Of a DNA stretch of 64,000 nucleotides, positions 1 through 11,830 are shown one piece after another. The stretch comes from Apus apus (lineage: Eukaryota; Chordata; Aves; Apodiformes; Apodidae). The stretch is from contig NC_067289.1 in NCBI RefSeq assembly GCF_020740795.1, positions 19,798,608-19,862,607 on the forward strand, written 5' to 3'. Position numbers and translations under genes: made by a program. Within the stretch, counting starts at the first letter, position 1. Every line of letters starts with the position of its first letter. Below the pieces are notes generated by a model. The model saw only the letters and a list, made by a program, of their open reading frames with translations, was not told where the DNA came from and did not search any database.

Positions 1-348
1 GCTCAGTTCTGCTACTTGCTGAAGCCCCAGTAGAGTTTTGAGGGTTTTTTTCCTTATTATTATTTTTTTATATAGGTAGGTTGTAATGTCAGGATATGAG
101 GTTGAAAGAGCAGGCCTGACTCAACTCTCAGATGAATTCTGAGTATTTCCTTTCTACATGGATGAGATCCAAGCATTTATCTCAGTTCAGAAAACCTCAC
201 GTATTTCTGATGCTTATTCAAATAGACTTTGAATCCTTTGTGCCTACAGAGCAGGGCTGGTTATTCAGAATCTATGCAGCTCTCTCTGGAGAGGTCTGGC
301 CATGCAGAGTCAGCAGGGGAAGTATTTTTGGGGTGGCAGCTGAACTAG

Positions 349-388
<40 letters not shown>

Positions 389-1046
389 GCAGGCCTACCC
401 AGTTACTAGCAGGTGATGCTTGTTGTGTGGTGGCTGGGATGTGTGACATTTCCTTTTGGGTTTGAAGAGAGGAGTGCACAGCTCTGCATGTGTCAGGCAC
501 TGTGATGGTGGTTTGGCAGATGGGGGTCCCAGGTGACTGAAAAAAACCAGTTTAATTCTTAATATCTACCACTTGTCAGGATACAGCCCATAAGATTCAG
601 GTAGCATCCTCTCAAGTATTGCCTCTACCCAGTACTTAGGGGCTGAAGGACCCTGGTGGACGTCGGTACCACTCTAGGGGTGCAGATGCAGGATTTGTCC
701 TCAGCACAGTCCCTCCAGGAATGTTGCATCTTATCCCTGTCAGAGATGTTACATAAATATGGCTAAAATTAGAGCAAATTATGTTTCAGAGGCAGAAACT
801 CATCCCCAGGGGCTTGCAGGGTTTCTACCAGCTGGGACTAAGAAAGGTTCAACCAGGGTGTGGGGCTCCGGTGCCTGCAGGGTTGGCTGCAGGGGGACCA
901 TGGCACTTTGGTTTAGGCCCCTCTGCCAGACCCCCCTGCATCTTACCATGTTCCCTTGGCATCCTCCACCTCCCTGGGCCTGGGGTGACTGAGTCCTTCA
1001 GGGTCTTTTGGTTGCCTGAAGTCAGTTTTCTCTTATTTCTCTCCAG
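1..1046. other. Non-genic flank, nothing recognised
   Basis: No coding exon, RNA gene or transposon was recognised here. CpG dinucleotides are rare (only about five noticed). The only structured element is the TA microsatellite listed separately. The block is best read as intergenic or distal intronic bird DNA. Confidence 0.5.
351..384. repeat. (TA)17 microsatellite
   Basis: An uninterrupted run of TA dinucleotides, about 17 units, directly followed by a short A run. It is a simple sequence repeat and probably length-polymorphic. The short open frame running through it, with an alternating Y-I tail, is a by-product of the repeat and not a gene. Confidence 0.95.
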
Positions 1047-1380
1047 GCTGTCTTTTCCCCTGTTGCTGAACTTCACCCAGCATAATGATTTTGAGCGCAC
1101 CATTTTCAATTTCCTCTATGGAGCCAAAATTAATACTAAGTTTATGCCACATCGTAGCAGAGCTTTAAGCATCCACCGACAGTGTCCATATTTCAAAATA
1201 ATGTAATGGCTTCTAAACCCAAATACTGCTTCAAACCACCACCGTACTGCACTGTAAATATCGGTGATGCCTGCCTGAACTGAGGCGCCAGTAATAACGA
1301 CTCTGTTGGTCGTATTTATGTGCCCATTAATATCCCACCACCGTGACTGTTTTGTCACCACCAGGAGCGTAAGCACGTGC
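1047..1380. other. CpG-retaining candidate conserved element or cryptic exon
   Basis: Eleven CpG dinucleotides fall within about 290 bases, while the kilobase to the left has only about five. That suggests either selection against CpG decay or lack of germline methylation. A pyrimidine tract ends in CTCCAG at 1041-1046, resembling a splice acceptor. It is followed by an open plus frame to a TAA at 1204-1206 (includes NDFERTIFNFLYGAK). The minus strand is also open across part of the block. I do not recognise either peptide. A conserved non-coding element is as likely as an exon, and an alignment with other birds would settle it. Confidence 0.35.
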
Positions 1381-1397
1381 AGATGCCTGAGCTGTGG

Positions 1398-2159
1398 TCA
1401 GATGCTGCTATGGGGCAGGGAGAAGTGCTGGTCCTGACTGTGGAAAGGGGAAGGTCTGAGGGCACTACTGTTGGGGATCTCTGGAGGATGGCATCTGAGG
1501 GCACTCTGAAAGTCTTGAAAGTCCTGTTTATGAAAAGGATGTGGCTGCACTGTGTCTTGTTGCTGGACAGAGGTTGTCTCTCCTGGGATGAGACACTGCT
1601 CATTTTGGGATGCTGATGGAGCAAACACATGGCTCTGCATCTGCCTTTGAGCATGGCATGGCAAGAGGCCAGGACAGAGCTTCAGATCTCTTGATAGTGC
1701 TGGCCAAGATGATGGGCATGTTGTCAAGCTGACTTTAATAGTTTGCATCCCAGGTTTGACTAGAACAACCCTCCCTCCTGCCCCTGTGGAAGCTCTCCAG
1801 ACCTTGCCCATGAAGGACAGGCTCAGCCCCATGGGTTGCCTTGCCTGGGCACAGCACTCCAGAGGGATGGATGTTCTAGGAAGCCTTCTTCTTAGTGTGG
1901 TGCCTGTGTGTCCTTGGCAGAAGCAGTGATGTGAATGGCCTGGCCCCCGTGACACTGAACTTGGGGGTGCTTGGGTGTTACTTCCCAGTCTGGGCCATGT
2001 AATTGGAGATGGAACCATGGATCTGTTGGGCTTGATAGGGAAGGCTTTGACTTGAGCCCTCCAGAGGTCCATAGCTGGAGGAGAAGCTGCCCTGCCAAAG
2101 CCACCATAAGGTTCCTCTCTCCTCTGTCCCCCAATAAGTGGTGTTGAAAGGGTTTCCAC
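1398..2159 (-). other. Unidentified long open frame (about 253 codons)
   Basis: This is the longest open frame in the window outside the CpG island. It begins at a GTG; the first ATG is about 30 codons in (MDLWRAQVK), leaving about 224 codons. The translation has no recognised domain, signal peptide or membrane segment and is rich in Pro, Ser and Gln, as read-through of non-coding GC-moderate DNA often is. No promoter, splice sites or poly(A) signal could be tied to it. TTA, CTA and TCA triplets are scarce on the plus strand here, which lowers minus-strand stop frequency. I give it as an open frame to test, not as a gene. Confidence 0.15.
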
Positions 2160-5100
2160 CAGTCTTCTTGGGAGACTTTTCTCTCCATCAGACCTTGCAG
2201 GAAGGAGCTTCTCCTGCTAGGAAGGACTCATTTACAGCTTGTGTTTTTATTTTCCTTTTCAGCCCTGTCTGCATAGGGCAGCCCCTCTCCTCTTGCTTTC
2301 TCTTTCCTTATGGCTGAAGGTGAAGGTGAGATCCAGGCAAGAAAATTTGGGTTGGCTTTTCTTGGTCCCCAAGCCGTGTGGGCAAATTTTTGAGATGAAA
2401 GATTTTAATTGAGTTATGACTTCAGTGTATGCACTTCTATTTATACCTTACTCCTTGTCAGGGAGATGGCCACTTTGGTTGTTGTTGTTGTTTTTAGAAA
2501 TTCATATGGGTGGGAGGAACAGAGGAAAGTTTATAAAAAAGAACAGGTTATAACCAATTGCCAAGACTATGGGTTTATTGAGCACATTTGCTGCCTTGGG
2601 CCAGAGATTTTGACTCTGTTTAGAAAGGAGCAGAGGGATTATAAGAACCCATGTGTGCAAAAGTACACAAGACATTAATTACGGCAACTGCTTTGTGACA
2701 CGGTCTAGCAAGAGCTAATGGAGCAGGAGGAACCTGTGGAAAATGTTAGCGAGAGCTGTCAGGATGTTTGTCTTGCAAGCTGCTCTGGATGATCTCACCT
2801 CTCCCAGGGTTTTGGAGGGCAGGGGTGTGCCGGGAGACAGCGGACACCCCAGCCCTGGAAGGAGGGTGGTGGGGTGGAGGTGCAGATGGGCAGAGAGCGG
2901 TGGCAGGGACCTGGGTACGTGGTGCTGTGCTCCACCGCTGGAGATGGAAAATACAGGTGGGAAAAGGATGACTTGAGCGTGTTTGGGAAGCATAAAATTG
3001 CATATTTTCATTCTGCTCCTCTGAAACAGCCTAAGTAGAATGTCACTTGGCATTGCATAACCAAGCAAGTGCAGGGCCCTGGGGAGCAGCTCTGAGGGGG
3101 CAGTGCCAGAGCCCTGGGTGAGGGGCTGCAGCGAGTGGGTGGGATGCAGCAAGGCTGGGGAGATGCTGTGTTGATGAATGTGGGGCAAGGACACTTCCCC
3201 AAGGGAATTCCTTCTTCCTCCACTCCTTCTCCACACTGTAGCTCACGGAGATAATGCCTGGGGGACTGAGCTATGAGAAACAGGACAAAAATGGTGGCTT
3301 AGTGATGTCTGGGCTGGAGATCAGCTCACTGTCCTGATTTGTAAAAGATCTTGCTTGCTGTGTCCCAAGGCTGCCTCAGCTTTTCATTCATGCTGGAGAT
3401 GACGAAGAGCCTTGCTTAAACAGCATTACCCTGCTGGCACGGGCTGCTTTTAGGAGCAGGAAACCACTCCCTTTATTCTCTCTTGATCTTTTGGAGTGAA
3501 GAATGTGCAGTTCCCTTGTAGGCAGTAAGAGCCTTCTGAGGAAAAAAAAAAAAAAGTTAGTGAGCAGGAACACATTAACTTGTCACTTTATGTGGACTAG
3601 GGAAGGTTTTAAGGAAGGGAGGTCTGCAGTGCAGGGGAAAATGCTCTCTGAAAGCCTGAGAAAGTTGGGTTGGATTGAATCTGCCTTTCCCTTGAATTTG
3701 CTGTGGCTTTTATTTGCCCTAGCATATTATTATTATTATTATTATTTAAACATGCTGTTCTATTAAGAGCAAGGTAATTGCTTTTTCCTTCTTCTGCTAG
3801 AGCTTCTCAACACAATTAAGATACAGAAAACAAATGCCTAGACATGAGGATGATCTAATAGGCACTGACTAGCCCAAGTCACTGTAGCCCAGTTTAAAAA
3901 CATGGCACTTTTCCAGGATCCATTTGTTTTTCTTAATACAGTGATTTGTTTTTCTATATCGTTCTCTGTAATGATCATAGTATTGCGTATTCACTGGCTC
4001 TAGCTTCAATGTAATATAAATCTGGAATTAGTCTATTGAAGGCAATGTCAGATACATTTGTTTTAACAACTAAACTAGATCTTAGTCTCATTTATCCTAC
4101 TGTAGCTCCAAACTGACTTCACCAAAGTAAACCCAGCTTCTCTCTCACCAGTGCCTTTGAAAAAATCCTTGTCACTGTCCTTGGTTACACCTTCCACCCT
4201 TGCGCTAAACCTCATGTTGCTGCAAGAAAACTCTTGTGGCATCTTGCTATGCCTTCAGATTGAGCCTTGCTTTAAACCCCTGCTGAAAGCTGTCTACATG
4301 TAACTTAGCTGAAGAAGAAAGGGTGGCTGGGTTGGAGCCATTGCCTCCCACTGCCCCGCCAGCCAGGCAGGCTGGTGTTCCTCTTGCTGCCCTGCTCTTG
4401 TTCAGCCTCCTTGCTAAACACTGGGTGTGAACATAACGTGTGCCTGGTTAGTGCCCAATTGGGGTTTATCTTTAGTCTCCAATATTTGTCCTTCCCAAGG
4501 TTGTTTTCAGGAGCTTGGGGGGGAAATTAACAGAAAAACACTGAAAGGCAAAAAGGCAGGTCTGGTTTAAAAACAAAAAAGCCAGTAATAATAATTTTAA
4601 AAATCTGTGTTATTACTGTTAGTTGGGGCTGACATCTGCTAGTCAAAGCTGTTGAATCTGTAACTAGATGGGGGTCATTGCAGCCCTAGAAATTTCACCC
4701 CAAAGTTAATTGCCTCCCCCCTAAAAATGTTGAGGTTTGCATTCAGAGGAGGGCTGTTGCCACCCACGCTGTGCGGTCACCTGGGTGTACCCTGGAGGGG
4801 ACAGGTTCCCCATATGCACAGGTTGGGTTTTTTTTTTAGCAGGTTTTGGTGGGAGATGGCCACAGTGATGAGGTGCTGCCATAAAAATAAAAAATGGAAC
4901 TGATCTCCAGCCACACAGGCTGGAAAGCTGATGCCAAGCCTCCAGTGGTCAGATAGGTGAGTATTGTGCTCTGCGGCCTCGGTCATTGTTTAGTGAACAG
5001 GGTATTAAGTCTGGGGTTCAGTGCTTGCCTGCTCAGGAGAAGGAGAGGGGCTCAAAAGAGCAGGGCTAAATTTGGGAAAACTGCAAGAGGAGAGTAAAAG

Positions 5101-7012
5101 GACTATGAATATTGAAGACGATGTTGAGGGCCAGGGAAGCAGCAGGCCAGCAGCCAAGCTGAGGTTGAGAAAGCCTCTGCCAGCTGGACAGGGGCCATGG
5201 CAGCTGGAAACCATTCCAGTCCTGCTGGCAAGTGCCATGGGCAAGGAGAGCTGGGGGCTTGCTCGTGTGTGCGAAGTCAGCCATGTTGGGGGGAGGACCT
5301 GGCCTCTGCTTGGATTTGCTCTGACATGGATATTTGTGTGGAAATTATCAGAGAGACACAAGTTGCTGTGCCGCACCTGATGGCCATGGTGCGGATCTGC
5401 CGAGAGTAGAGGGACCACAACTGGTCCGTGCTCCTCTCCTGGAAGTAGCCATGCACTTTCCTGTGGACTCTGGTAGCATTCCTTTAAAATAAGGGAAAAT
5501 TATAACTTTTTTTATCTCTTCCAGTTTTAGATTCTGGTAAATTGGGTAAATTCTGATATCTCTGAGGGATTATTTTTTCTTTCTTTCTCATATGGAGACC
5601 ACATACTTCAGTGGTTGCCCAAAACATGCCTCGTGTTTCCCAGTGTTTTCCCCAAATTTTTTCTTCCATCACTGCACAATAAATGCACTTCACAGCCCTG
5701 TGCTGCTACTTGATAAGACAGCTGGACACAAGCTATTTTCTGATTTTCAGATACTGTAGTTTATCTCTAATGCTAGTTTTTACTGGCAGTTGAAGAAGTT
5801 TTTAGAAAACTCTTCAACTTCCCCCTTAGTACGGAGATGGTAAGAAGCAGATAAAACTTCTCATTTACTAATAGCCAGCAAAAAAGTTTGGAGGTTTTTT
5901 TAGATGTAAACTGGGGAGCTATTTTGGTTTTTGTTGTTGGTTTTTGTTTTTTTTTAAACATGACACATGAGTCACCCCTACCCCAAAAAGAAAGGGAAAT
6001 TATTAGCAGTCCTTTCTACTGAAATAAGAAAAAAACCAAACCAAAACCAACAGAAGCAAAACAACAACAAATCACCAAAGCATATTAACCAAAGAATATA
6101 GATTTTTTACTGAAAAGCTGAAGGTTTGGGGGCAAAAACTCTCAGTTCAAAGCTTAAAATTCTGATTGGGAAATTTCCGTATGGAGAATTTCTCACCAGA
6201 GAATGTTGTTGGCCAGGCTATATGTCCTATGTCACCCTGCAGTGCCTGTTCAAATGGGAATACAGATGCTCCTGATTGCAGTGCATCACTGGAGATGAGG
6301 TTGGGCTTGGGAGCTCTGCCCATGAGGGAAAAGGGAAACATTTTTGGTTAGAAAAAAAAACAAACAACAAAAAAACAACAAAACTTTATTCCATAGGATG
6401 GCAGGCCTGTCTCCAAAGATTTCTATAACAAAACCCCCCATTTTTCCAAAAAATATAGTACTCTCTGGCTACACGCATCACTTCAAAGCAGAGGGACCTT
6501 CTGGTCTTTCCCTAAGGATGCCCCAAAGCAGCAATATCTGACCAGCTCCTGCTCCACATCAAGATTCAAAACACAGCCTTTCTTGCTATTCTTTTTCTCA
6601 GGTGACATTTAAACCTGTCAGCAGTTACAACTTATGTCGTGTCATCTTTGTAACCAGTGCAGAAACTCTTGCTTCATGACGGCTTCTAAAAACAGCAAAA
6701 GAAAGCGGATGGCTAAGAATGGACATAAATACCCTGAAATGCCCATGAGCTGCTTTCCCTGTCACTGGTCTGACAGTGTTTCCAGCACTTCTCCTCTTGG
6801 AAAGCAACATAAAGCCAGGCAGCAGTGAGTAATAAAGTGCAATAAGCAGGGATGATAAATACATTTATCAGTGGACTAACAACATGGACAACATGTCAAT
6901 CCTGTCCCAACACTGTCCAGATTCACATAAGTACTGTTATGGATAAGGAGAGGGTGCTGGGATGTGTCTGCCAAAGAGTCAGAGTTCATCCCTGTAGATC
7001 AGCTGGAAGGGG
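2160..7012. other. Non-genic block, no exon recognised
   Basis: A mix of moderately GC-rich (about 2.7-3.2 kb, 4.3 kb, 5.0-5.4 kb) and AT-rich sequence with few CpGs. Open frames are present on both strands, the longest about 173 codons on the minus strand ending at 2715. They start at non-ATG codons, match no family I know and overlap each other. The only clear repeat is the ATT microsatellite at 3726-3747. Confidence 0.45.
3726..3747. repeat. (ATT)7 microsatellite
   Basis: Seven perfect ATT units plus one base in AT-rich DNA. Simple sequence repeat only. Confidence 0.9.
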
Positions 7013-7524
7013 ATCACAGAATGTTAGGGGTTGGGAGGGACCCCTGGAGATCACCAACCCCCCTGCTAAAGCAGGTTCACCTAGAGGGGGTTGAACAGGA
7101 TTGTGTCCAGGTGGGTTTTGAATGTCTTCAGAGGAGGAGATCTACAGCCTCTCTGGGCAGCCTGGTCCAGTGCTCTGTCATCCTCAAATGTAAAGAAGTT
7201 TTTCCTCATGTTCAGGAAGAAGTTTTTCCTCATGTTTAAGAGGAACTTGAAGTTTGTGCCTGCTGCCCCTCATCCTGTTGCTGGGCACCACTGGAAAGAG
7301 TCTGGCCACCTGCCCTTCATACCTGCCCTTTAGATATTTATAAGCACTGGGGGGAGATTCCCTTTCAGTCTTCTCTTCTCTGGGCTAAACAGACCCAGAT
7401 CTCTCAGGCTTTCCTCAGAAGAGAGATGCTTCAGTTCCCTAATCATCTTTGCAGCTCTCTGCTGGACTCTCTTCAATAGTTCCTTGTCTGTCTTGTACTG
7501 GGTAGCCCAGAACTGGACACAGTA
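7013..7524 (-). mobile_element. CR1 LINE 3' fragment, 5'-truncated, antisense to the plus strand
   Basis: The block opens with ATCACAGAATG and a GGTTGGGAGGGACC-type motif, the reverse complement of the avian CR1 3' end. It then follows the familiar CR1 order: AGCCTCTCTGGGCAGCCTGG near 7150, the AAGAAGTTTTTCCTCATG motif, CTGGGCACCACTGGAAAGAG near 7285, TTTATAAGCA, the TCTTCTCTTCTCTGGGC segment and CCCAGAACTGGACACAGTA near 7507. It stops where CR1 would continue, so it is a 5'-truncated copy whose sense strand is minus. It spans part of the reverse-transcriptase end and 3' UTR and encodes nothing intact. It contains an internal 24-base tandem duplication (7193-7240). Confidence 0.93.
7193..7240. 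repeat. 24-base tandem duplication inside the CR1 copy
   Basis: Two adjacent 24-base units (7193-7216 and 7217-7240), each starting AAGAAGTTTTTCCTCATG, differ at two positions. CR1 elements normally carry this motif once, so this copy duplicated it locally, probably by replication slippage. Confidence 0.9.
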
Positions 7525-7565
7525 GGATCCCTAAAGGGATCCTCAAAGATCCCTTAAAGGGATTC
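7525..7565. repeat. Twin short inverted repeats at the CR1 truncation point
   Basis: At 7525-7542, arms GGATCCCT and AGGGATCC flank AA, giving a perfect 8-base inverted repeat. At 7548-7565 a near copy (GATCCCTT/AAAGGGATTC) follows in the same orientation. The pair begins exactly where recognisable CR1 sequence stops. Confidence 0.7.
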
Positions 7566-7916
7566 TTTCAGCCACAGATTTGACCCTGGTGTTTCAGTGC
7601 CAGGCTGGCCACATCCCAAGGGGCTTGGGATGGGTACTTGGGTGCCTGTTGGCATCCCCTGTCATGCCGTGTGCTCTTTTGCTTCCCAAGAATGGCCAGA
7701 GCTGGTTGGGGGTCTGATCCAGGCCATGGGATGGTCCTGCACAGGAAGGAGGCGAAGGGCAGCAGCAATTTGTAGTGTGCTATGACATCCAGCAACTCTC
7801 AGGAGCTTTTATATGGAGATTTCTTCCATGTATAGTCTAGGTGCAGGGTACCTGGGCATGTTTCTGGATAAGCACACGCTATGGACAGCAAGAGCAGACC
7901 TGTGTGCTCACAAAGG

Positions 7917-8160
7917 CAGCGCTCGTTGGTCTATGGTCACGCAGTAATACTGCTTTGAGCTTTTTGAATACACATGTAAACCATTTTAATTGCTTTCATC
8001 TGGTATGGCCGCTGGTGAACAGTGACCTATGGTTGTTTATATAAAGTACAAAGGGCGCTAGACGGTTCTATCGAGCTGTTTCCGTTTCCCCGTGATTAAT
8101 ATATTCAAGTCTATAGTAATTTGTTTTTATAAACGTCACAAACAGAAACTTGATGTTTTG
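7917..8160. other. Candidate conserved non-coding element
   Basis: AT-moderate sequence with an unusual number of CpGs for its surroundings (for example near 8055, 8063, 8070, 8085, 8092 and 8137) and several AT-rich binding-site-like motifs such as GATTAATATATT. No open frame spans it convincingly. The call rests on appearance alone. Confidence 0.25.
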
Positions 8161-10499
8161 GTACCAGGCTGAAATATGGGAACAATGTTATTCTCAACAC
8201 CAGTGTTTCTGATGTGAGAGCTGAAAGGCATCCAGAAATGCTGTGTTTTCCCTGAATAATCTTTGGTCCCAAGATATAGCATTTTTAAAGCATTACAGAA
8301 GCAAAAACAATCCTGGTGCCTTGAAAGCTTTTTACACTGACTCTTGCTTCATGGAAATACTGACTCAGGGCCAAATGGCTGATTATATCAGATGATGTAA
8401 GATGGAGTTAGAAAGCTTAGCAGGGAATTAGAATAATGCAGTTTGTGTGTGTCTGTGTGAAGTGAAGGGGGGACATGGAATTAATTAGAAAGCTTTAAAT
8501 CTTTTGCAGCTTTATGCTAGTCGCTTGCAAAACTATTGCAGACCCTGTTGAAAGTGATGAGGTTTTCCATGTTTGACAGGCTCTGAGCTGCTGAACTGAA
8601 CTCCTGGGCGAGATCTTTTTAAAGGCTGCAAAACCTCCCTTGCTGAGGTGGGGAGGCAGCAAATGCCACTGTGGCTGTGTAGCCAAGGAAGAAAAAGCTT
8701 TTGCTGTTACACTTCTGGAAGAGGAATGAAAGATGTAGCAGTGTTGGGGGTTGGAGCTGAATTTGGGGCTGATGTTGGCTGTCAGACAGAACTAAAGGTA
8801 GAGATTTGGGGATCTGATACTGGAGTGTTGGCAGCCCTCCCTGGATGTGGATGCTGGCAAAGGGAGGGGTGTAATGCAAGGGAAACCCCTTCCCTGCTCC
8901 TTTGCTGCTGGAAGCCTTTTTGCTGGGGAAGATTTTATGGTTTGCTTTATCTTGTTCTCCCACCAGGGAGAAAAGCCATTTATTGCAAGCATGAACTCTG
9001 AGACGAGTAAAAATCAAAGATGACCCAAGTGCCTGGAGGCATAAAAACAGCTACTGAATTGTTCTGCTTGTTTAATGAAATGGAGCAGCCCAAAGACACA
9101 GTTCACAGATAGATTTATATATACAACAACACTGGCACTCAGATTTATGGAGCTCCCTGCAAACTGTAAGATGGGGAAGCCTGGCTGTTGTTGGCTCTTT
9201 GAGAGAGATTTGGGATGGAAAGTCCTATCATAAAATCTGCCTTTACTGTCATGGTGTAACAAACATGGGGAGCTGGGGACATGTCAGCTTGTAGCTGCTG
9301 TTGAAAGTGGAGGTAATTTGCTGCTTAAACCTTAGGTCTGGTTTCAGCGAGGTGCTGCTTGTGGTTATTATCCTGCCCTTGAGTCATGGCTCCCCATAGA
9401 GCCAGAGGACTGGCTGTCCCCACTGCACCTGCAGGACAGAGCTGTGAGGCAGATCTGCTTCTGTTCCCTCCTGCTTTCTAAATATACGTATAATATACGT
9501 ACACAAACCCATGCACCTGCCACAGCAGACTGTGCCACCCCTTCCTTCACAGCTGCCCTGGTTCCCAGCAGAGCAGCTGTGAGTAGGCAGCCAGCTGCCC
9601 TCACTGCCCTCACCCTGCCTGCCAGCCTGTGGCTGCTCCTGCTCTGCCCACACAGCAGCCCCTGCTTCCCCTCTGGCCCTCACTCCTCAGCCTCCCAGGC
9701 CAGGGTTCCTGCCAGTTGGTCACTGAGGGAGGGCAGATAAGGCTGTTTCATTGCTTCACTTCCCACCTCGAGTGAGTCACCAGGCAGGATGAGATGTGAG
9801 TGCTGAACTGTGCCTGTATCTGAAACACTGACTTTAAATGATGGTGAAGGTCATTAGGTCCTTAATTTCCTCTTTAATGGATTTTCTAATGCATTTGATG
9901 AATACATAGGTGCTCAAAAGTAAACAGAAATAACATTTGCAATCTTGGACTTGAAAAGGGGCCTTAATGTTGCCATTATTTATGTTTAGAGAAGTCGTGT
10001 GGACCTCACAAGAGGTGGAATATGTGCAGACACTGAAATGACGGGGGCTGGAAGCACACAGCCGTGTCAGCCCAGGCCACTGCTGAAGGAACAACTTGAG
10101 TGTGCATGCAGTTTTCAGAACATGAATGATCCCGTTGACTCCCAATCACCTGTGGATGTGACCCAGGCTGAATGGGTCTTGTGTTTGCATGGAAAGAGTC
10201 CAGAAGGAATTGAGAACATTTCCAAGCAGACATTGCTACATGTCCCTTTGTAGGCGCAGTGCACATGTCCCCAGCCATGAGCTGGGTTACTGGTGAGGGC
10301 TGGGGACCCTGGGGACACGAGGGCTGCGGGGTCTTGAGTGCTGTTGTGCAAGCCTGAGGCTGTGCTAAGGGAGGAGGTGGTGTGAACAGGATCCTGCCTG
10401 TGTCCTGACCCTCTCTGCAGCCTGGACCCAGCCCCTCGGTGGGGACTGCAGTCACTGCACAGGCTCTGCGATTTGAGCCTCTCGGTTGGCAGGCTCTGC

Positions 10500-10720
10500 C
10501 TCGGTGTGGAGTAATGAGATTACACATTCACATCAATTTCTGTAAAGCTGGCAGCATCCTTGGCAAATATTTTTGTACCTCCGGTTCCTAAATGGCATTA
10601 CTGTTAACAGCAATGTATCATCGTTACCAGCAAGGCTGTAGAGGATGCACAAGCAAAGTGTGATATTACTTAAACTTCTGCAAGTACTGTGTGATAATTA
10701 ATCAAGCAGGGGTTCGTTAT
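10500..10720. other. Candidate conserved non-coding element
   Basis: A stretch combining TGGCAAATATTTTTGTACC, CAGCAATGTATCATCGTTAC and a TGATAATTAATCAAG homeodomain-like motif. It has no tandem repetition and no matching transposon. This texture is typical of deeply conserved vertebrate enhancers, but conservation cannot be tested from one sequence. Confidence 0.25.
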
Positions 10721-11130
10721 GTTTTCACCTTACCCAGTGGAGAATAATGCAATGCAATGGAGCCAGGTTTTGGTTAAAATTCTCTGGTGAGCTGATTTTC
10801 CCCCCCCTGGTCAGGACAGCTCCCTCCCCATATATATACAAGAGCACCATGGTCCAGAAACCTTGTCCAAGTCTTTCTTCCTGCTGAAACATCAGGTACT
10901 GCTGAGCTGGTCCTGGAGGTGAGCTCCAGTCCAGAGAAACCCAGGGTTCTGTCCAAGACTGCAGCCCCAGAGCCCTTGCTGGTCCAGACATCATTTGATT
11001 TTTCAGGTCTCATTCTGCAGCTGCTTTGGCTACAGTGCTTGCTCCGGTCCTACCGTTATGTATTAACAGGGGACAGAGCTGGCAGTGGGAAAGGGTAGCA
11101 GAAGCAGGCATTTGTCTTGCTGTCCAGTAA

Positions 11131-11830
11131 GCCACATAACAAATAGTGATGCCAAGTGTAATCCTGCTTCGGTTAAAACTGTTGCTTTGGTTTGTCATCA
11201 TTCATTGTTCAGAGTACAGCTGCTTAATGACAGGATGTGGGAAATGAAAAGTTTTTTTATGTCCTCGTAGACTTTTTAAAATAAAAATTCCTGAGCAATG
11301 GAGGGAGAGAAGGCGCTCACACGGGAATGCCACGGTTTGAATGTCAAGATGTAGCCTGGCTGGAGCAAGACTCTCCTCCACAAGGCTCAGGAGAGGGAGG
11401 CTTTGCTCTTAGCTTTAAAAATAACCTGCTGTGTAAAGCTGGGCAGTATCTGTGCCTTGGCTTTGTTTGCTTATGTTACACATCTGGTGCAGCTGTGTCT
11501 GACCTGTGCCTTGCAGAACAGGACCTGCACTTGATAGGAAGAAATGAAAAACAAAAGACAAATGCCATGTATCTGCAGGGGCCACTTCTTTGCAAAGTGC
11601 CTGTGTCCAATTAAGTTAGCAAATGTTAGATTTTTTAACCTAAGTGTAGGGGAACAAAGGGAATTATCCGTATGGATTATGAGCAAGCGGATGAAATCTG
11701 AGGCAGCCAGAGGAGGCTTCATTAACCCAGTAATGGAAGAGACAAGCCCAGCCCTGCTGAAAGCCAGGGTGCATGGGGTGCCTTTTTGATTTTCGGCTCC
11801 ATTTTAATAATCTTAATTTTTATACAGGCC
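11131..11830. other. Candidate conserved non-coding cluster
   Basis: Several non-repetitive AT-rich segments carry paired TAAT, CATTCATTGTT and CAATTAAG motifs (11190-11290 and 11605-11700). Isolated CpGs persist near 11166, 11666 and 11689. Short open frames here are not recognised. Evidence is visual only. Confidence 0.2.

Noticed and set aside
132..416. 94-codon frame over the TA microsatellite
   Set aside because: The C-terminal part is just alternating Tyr-Ile from the TA repeat. No gene evidence.
2715..3236. 173-codon minus-strand frame
   Set aside because: GTG start, overlaps several other frames on both strands, Pro/Ser/His-rich without any domain. Probably chance in GC-moderate DNA.
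10006..10527. 173-codon minus-strand frame
   Set aside because: No recognised motif or splice context, and it overlaps a candidate regulatory block and other frames. Treated as chance.
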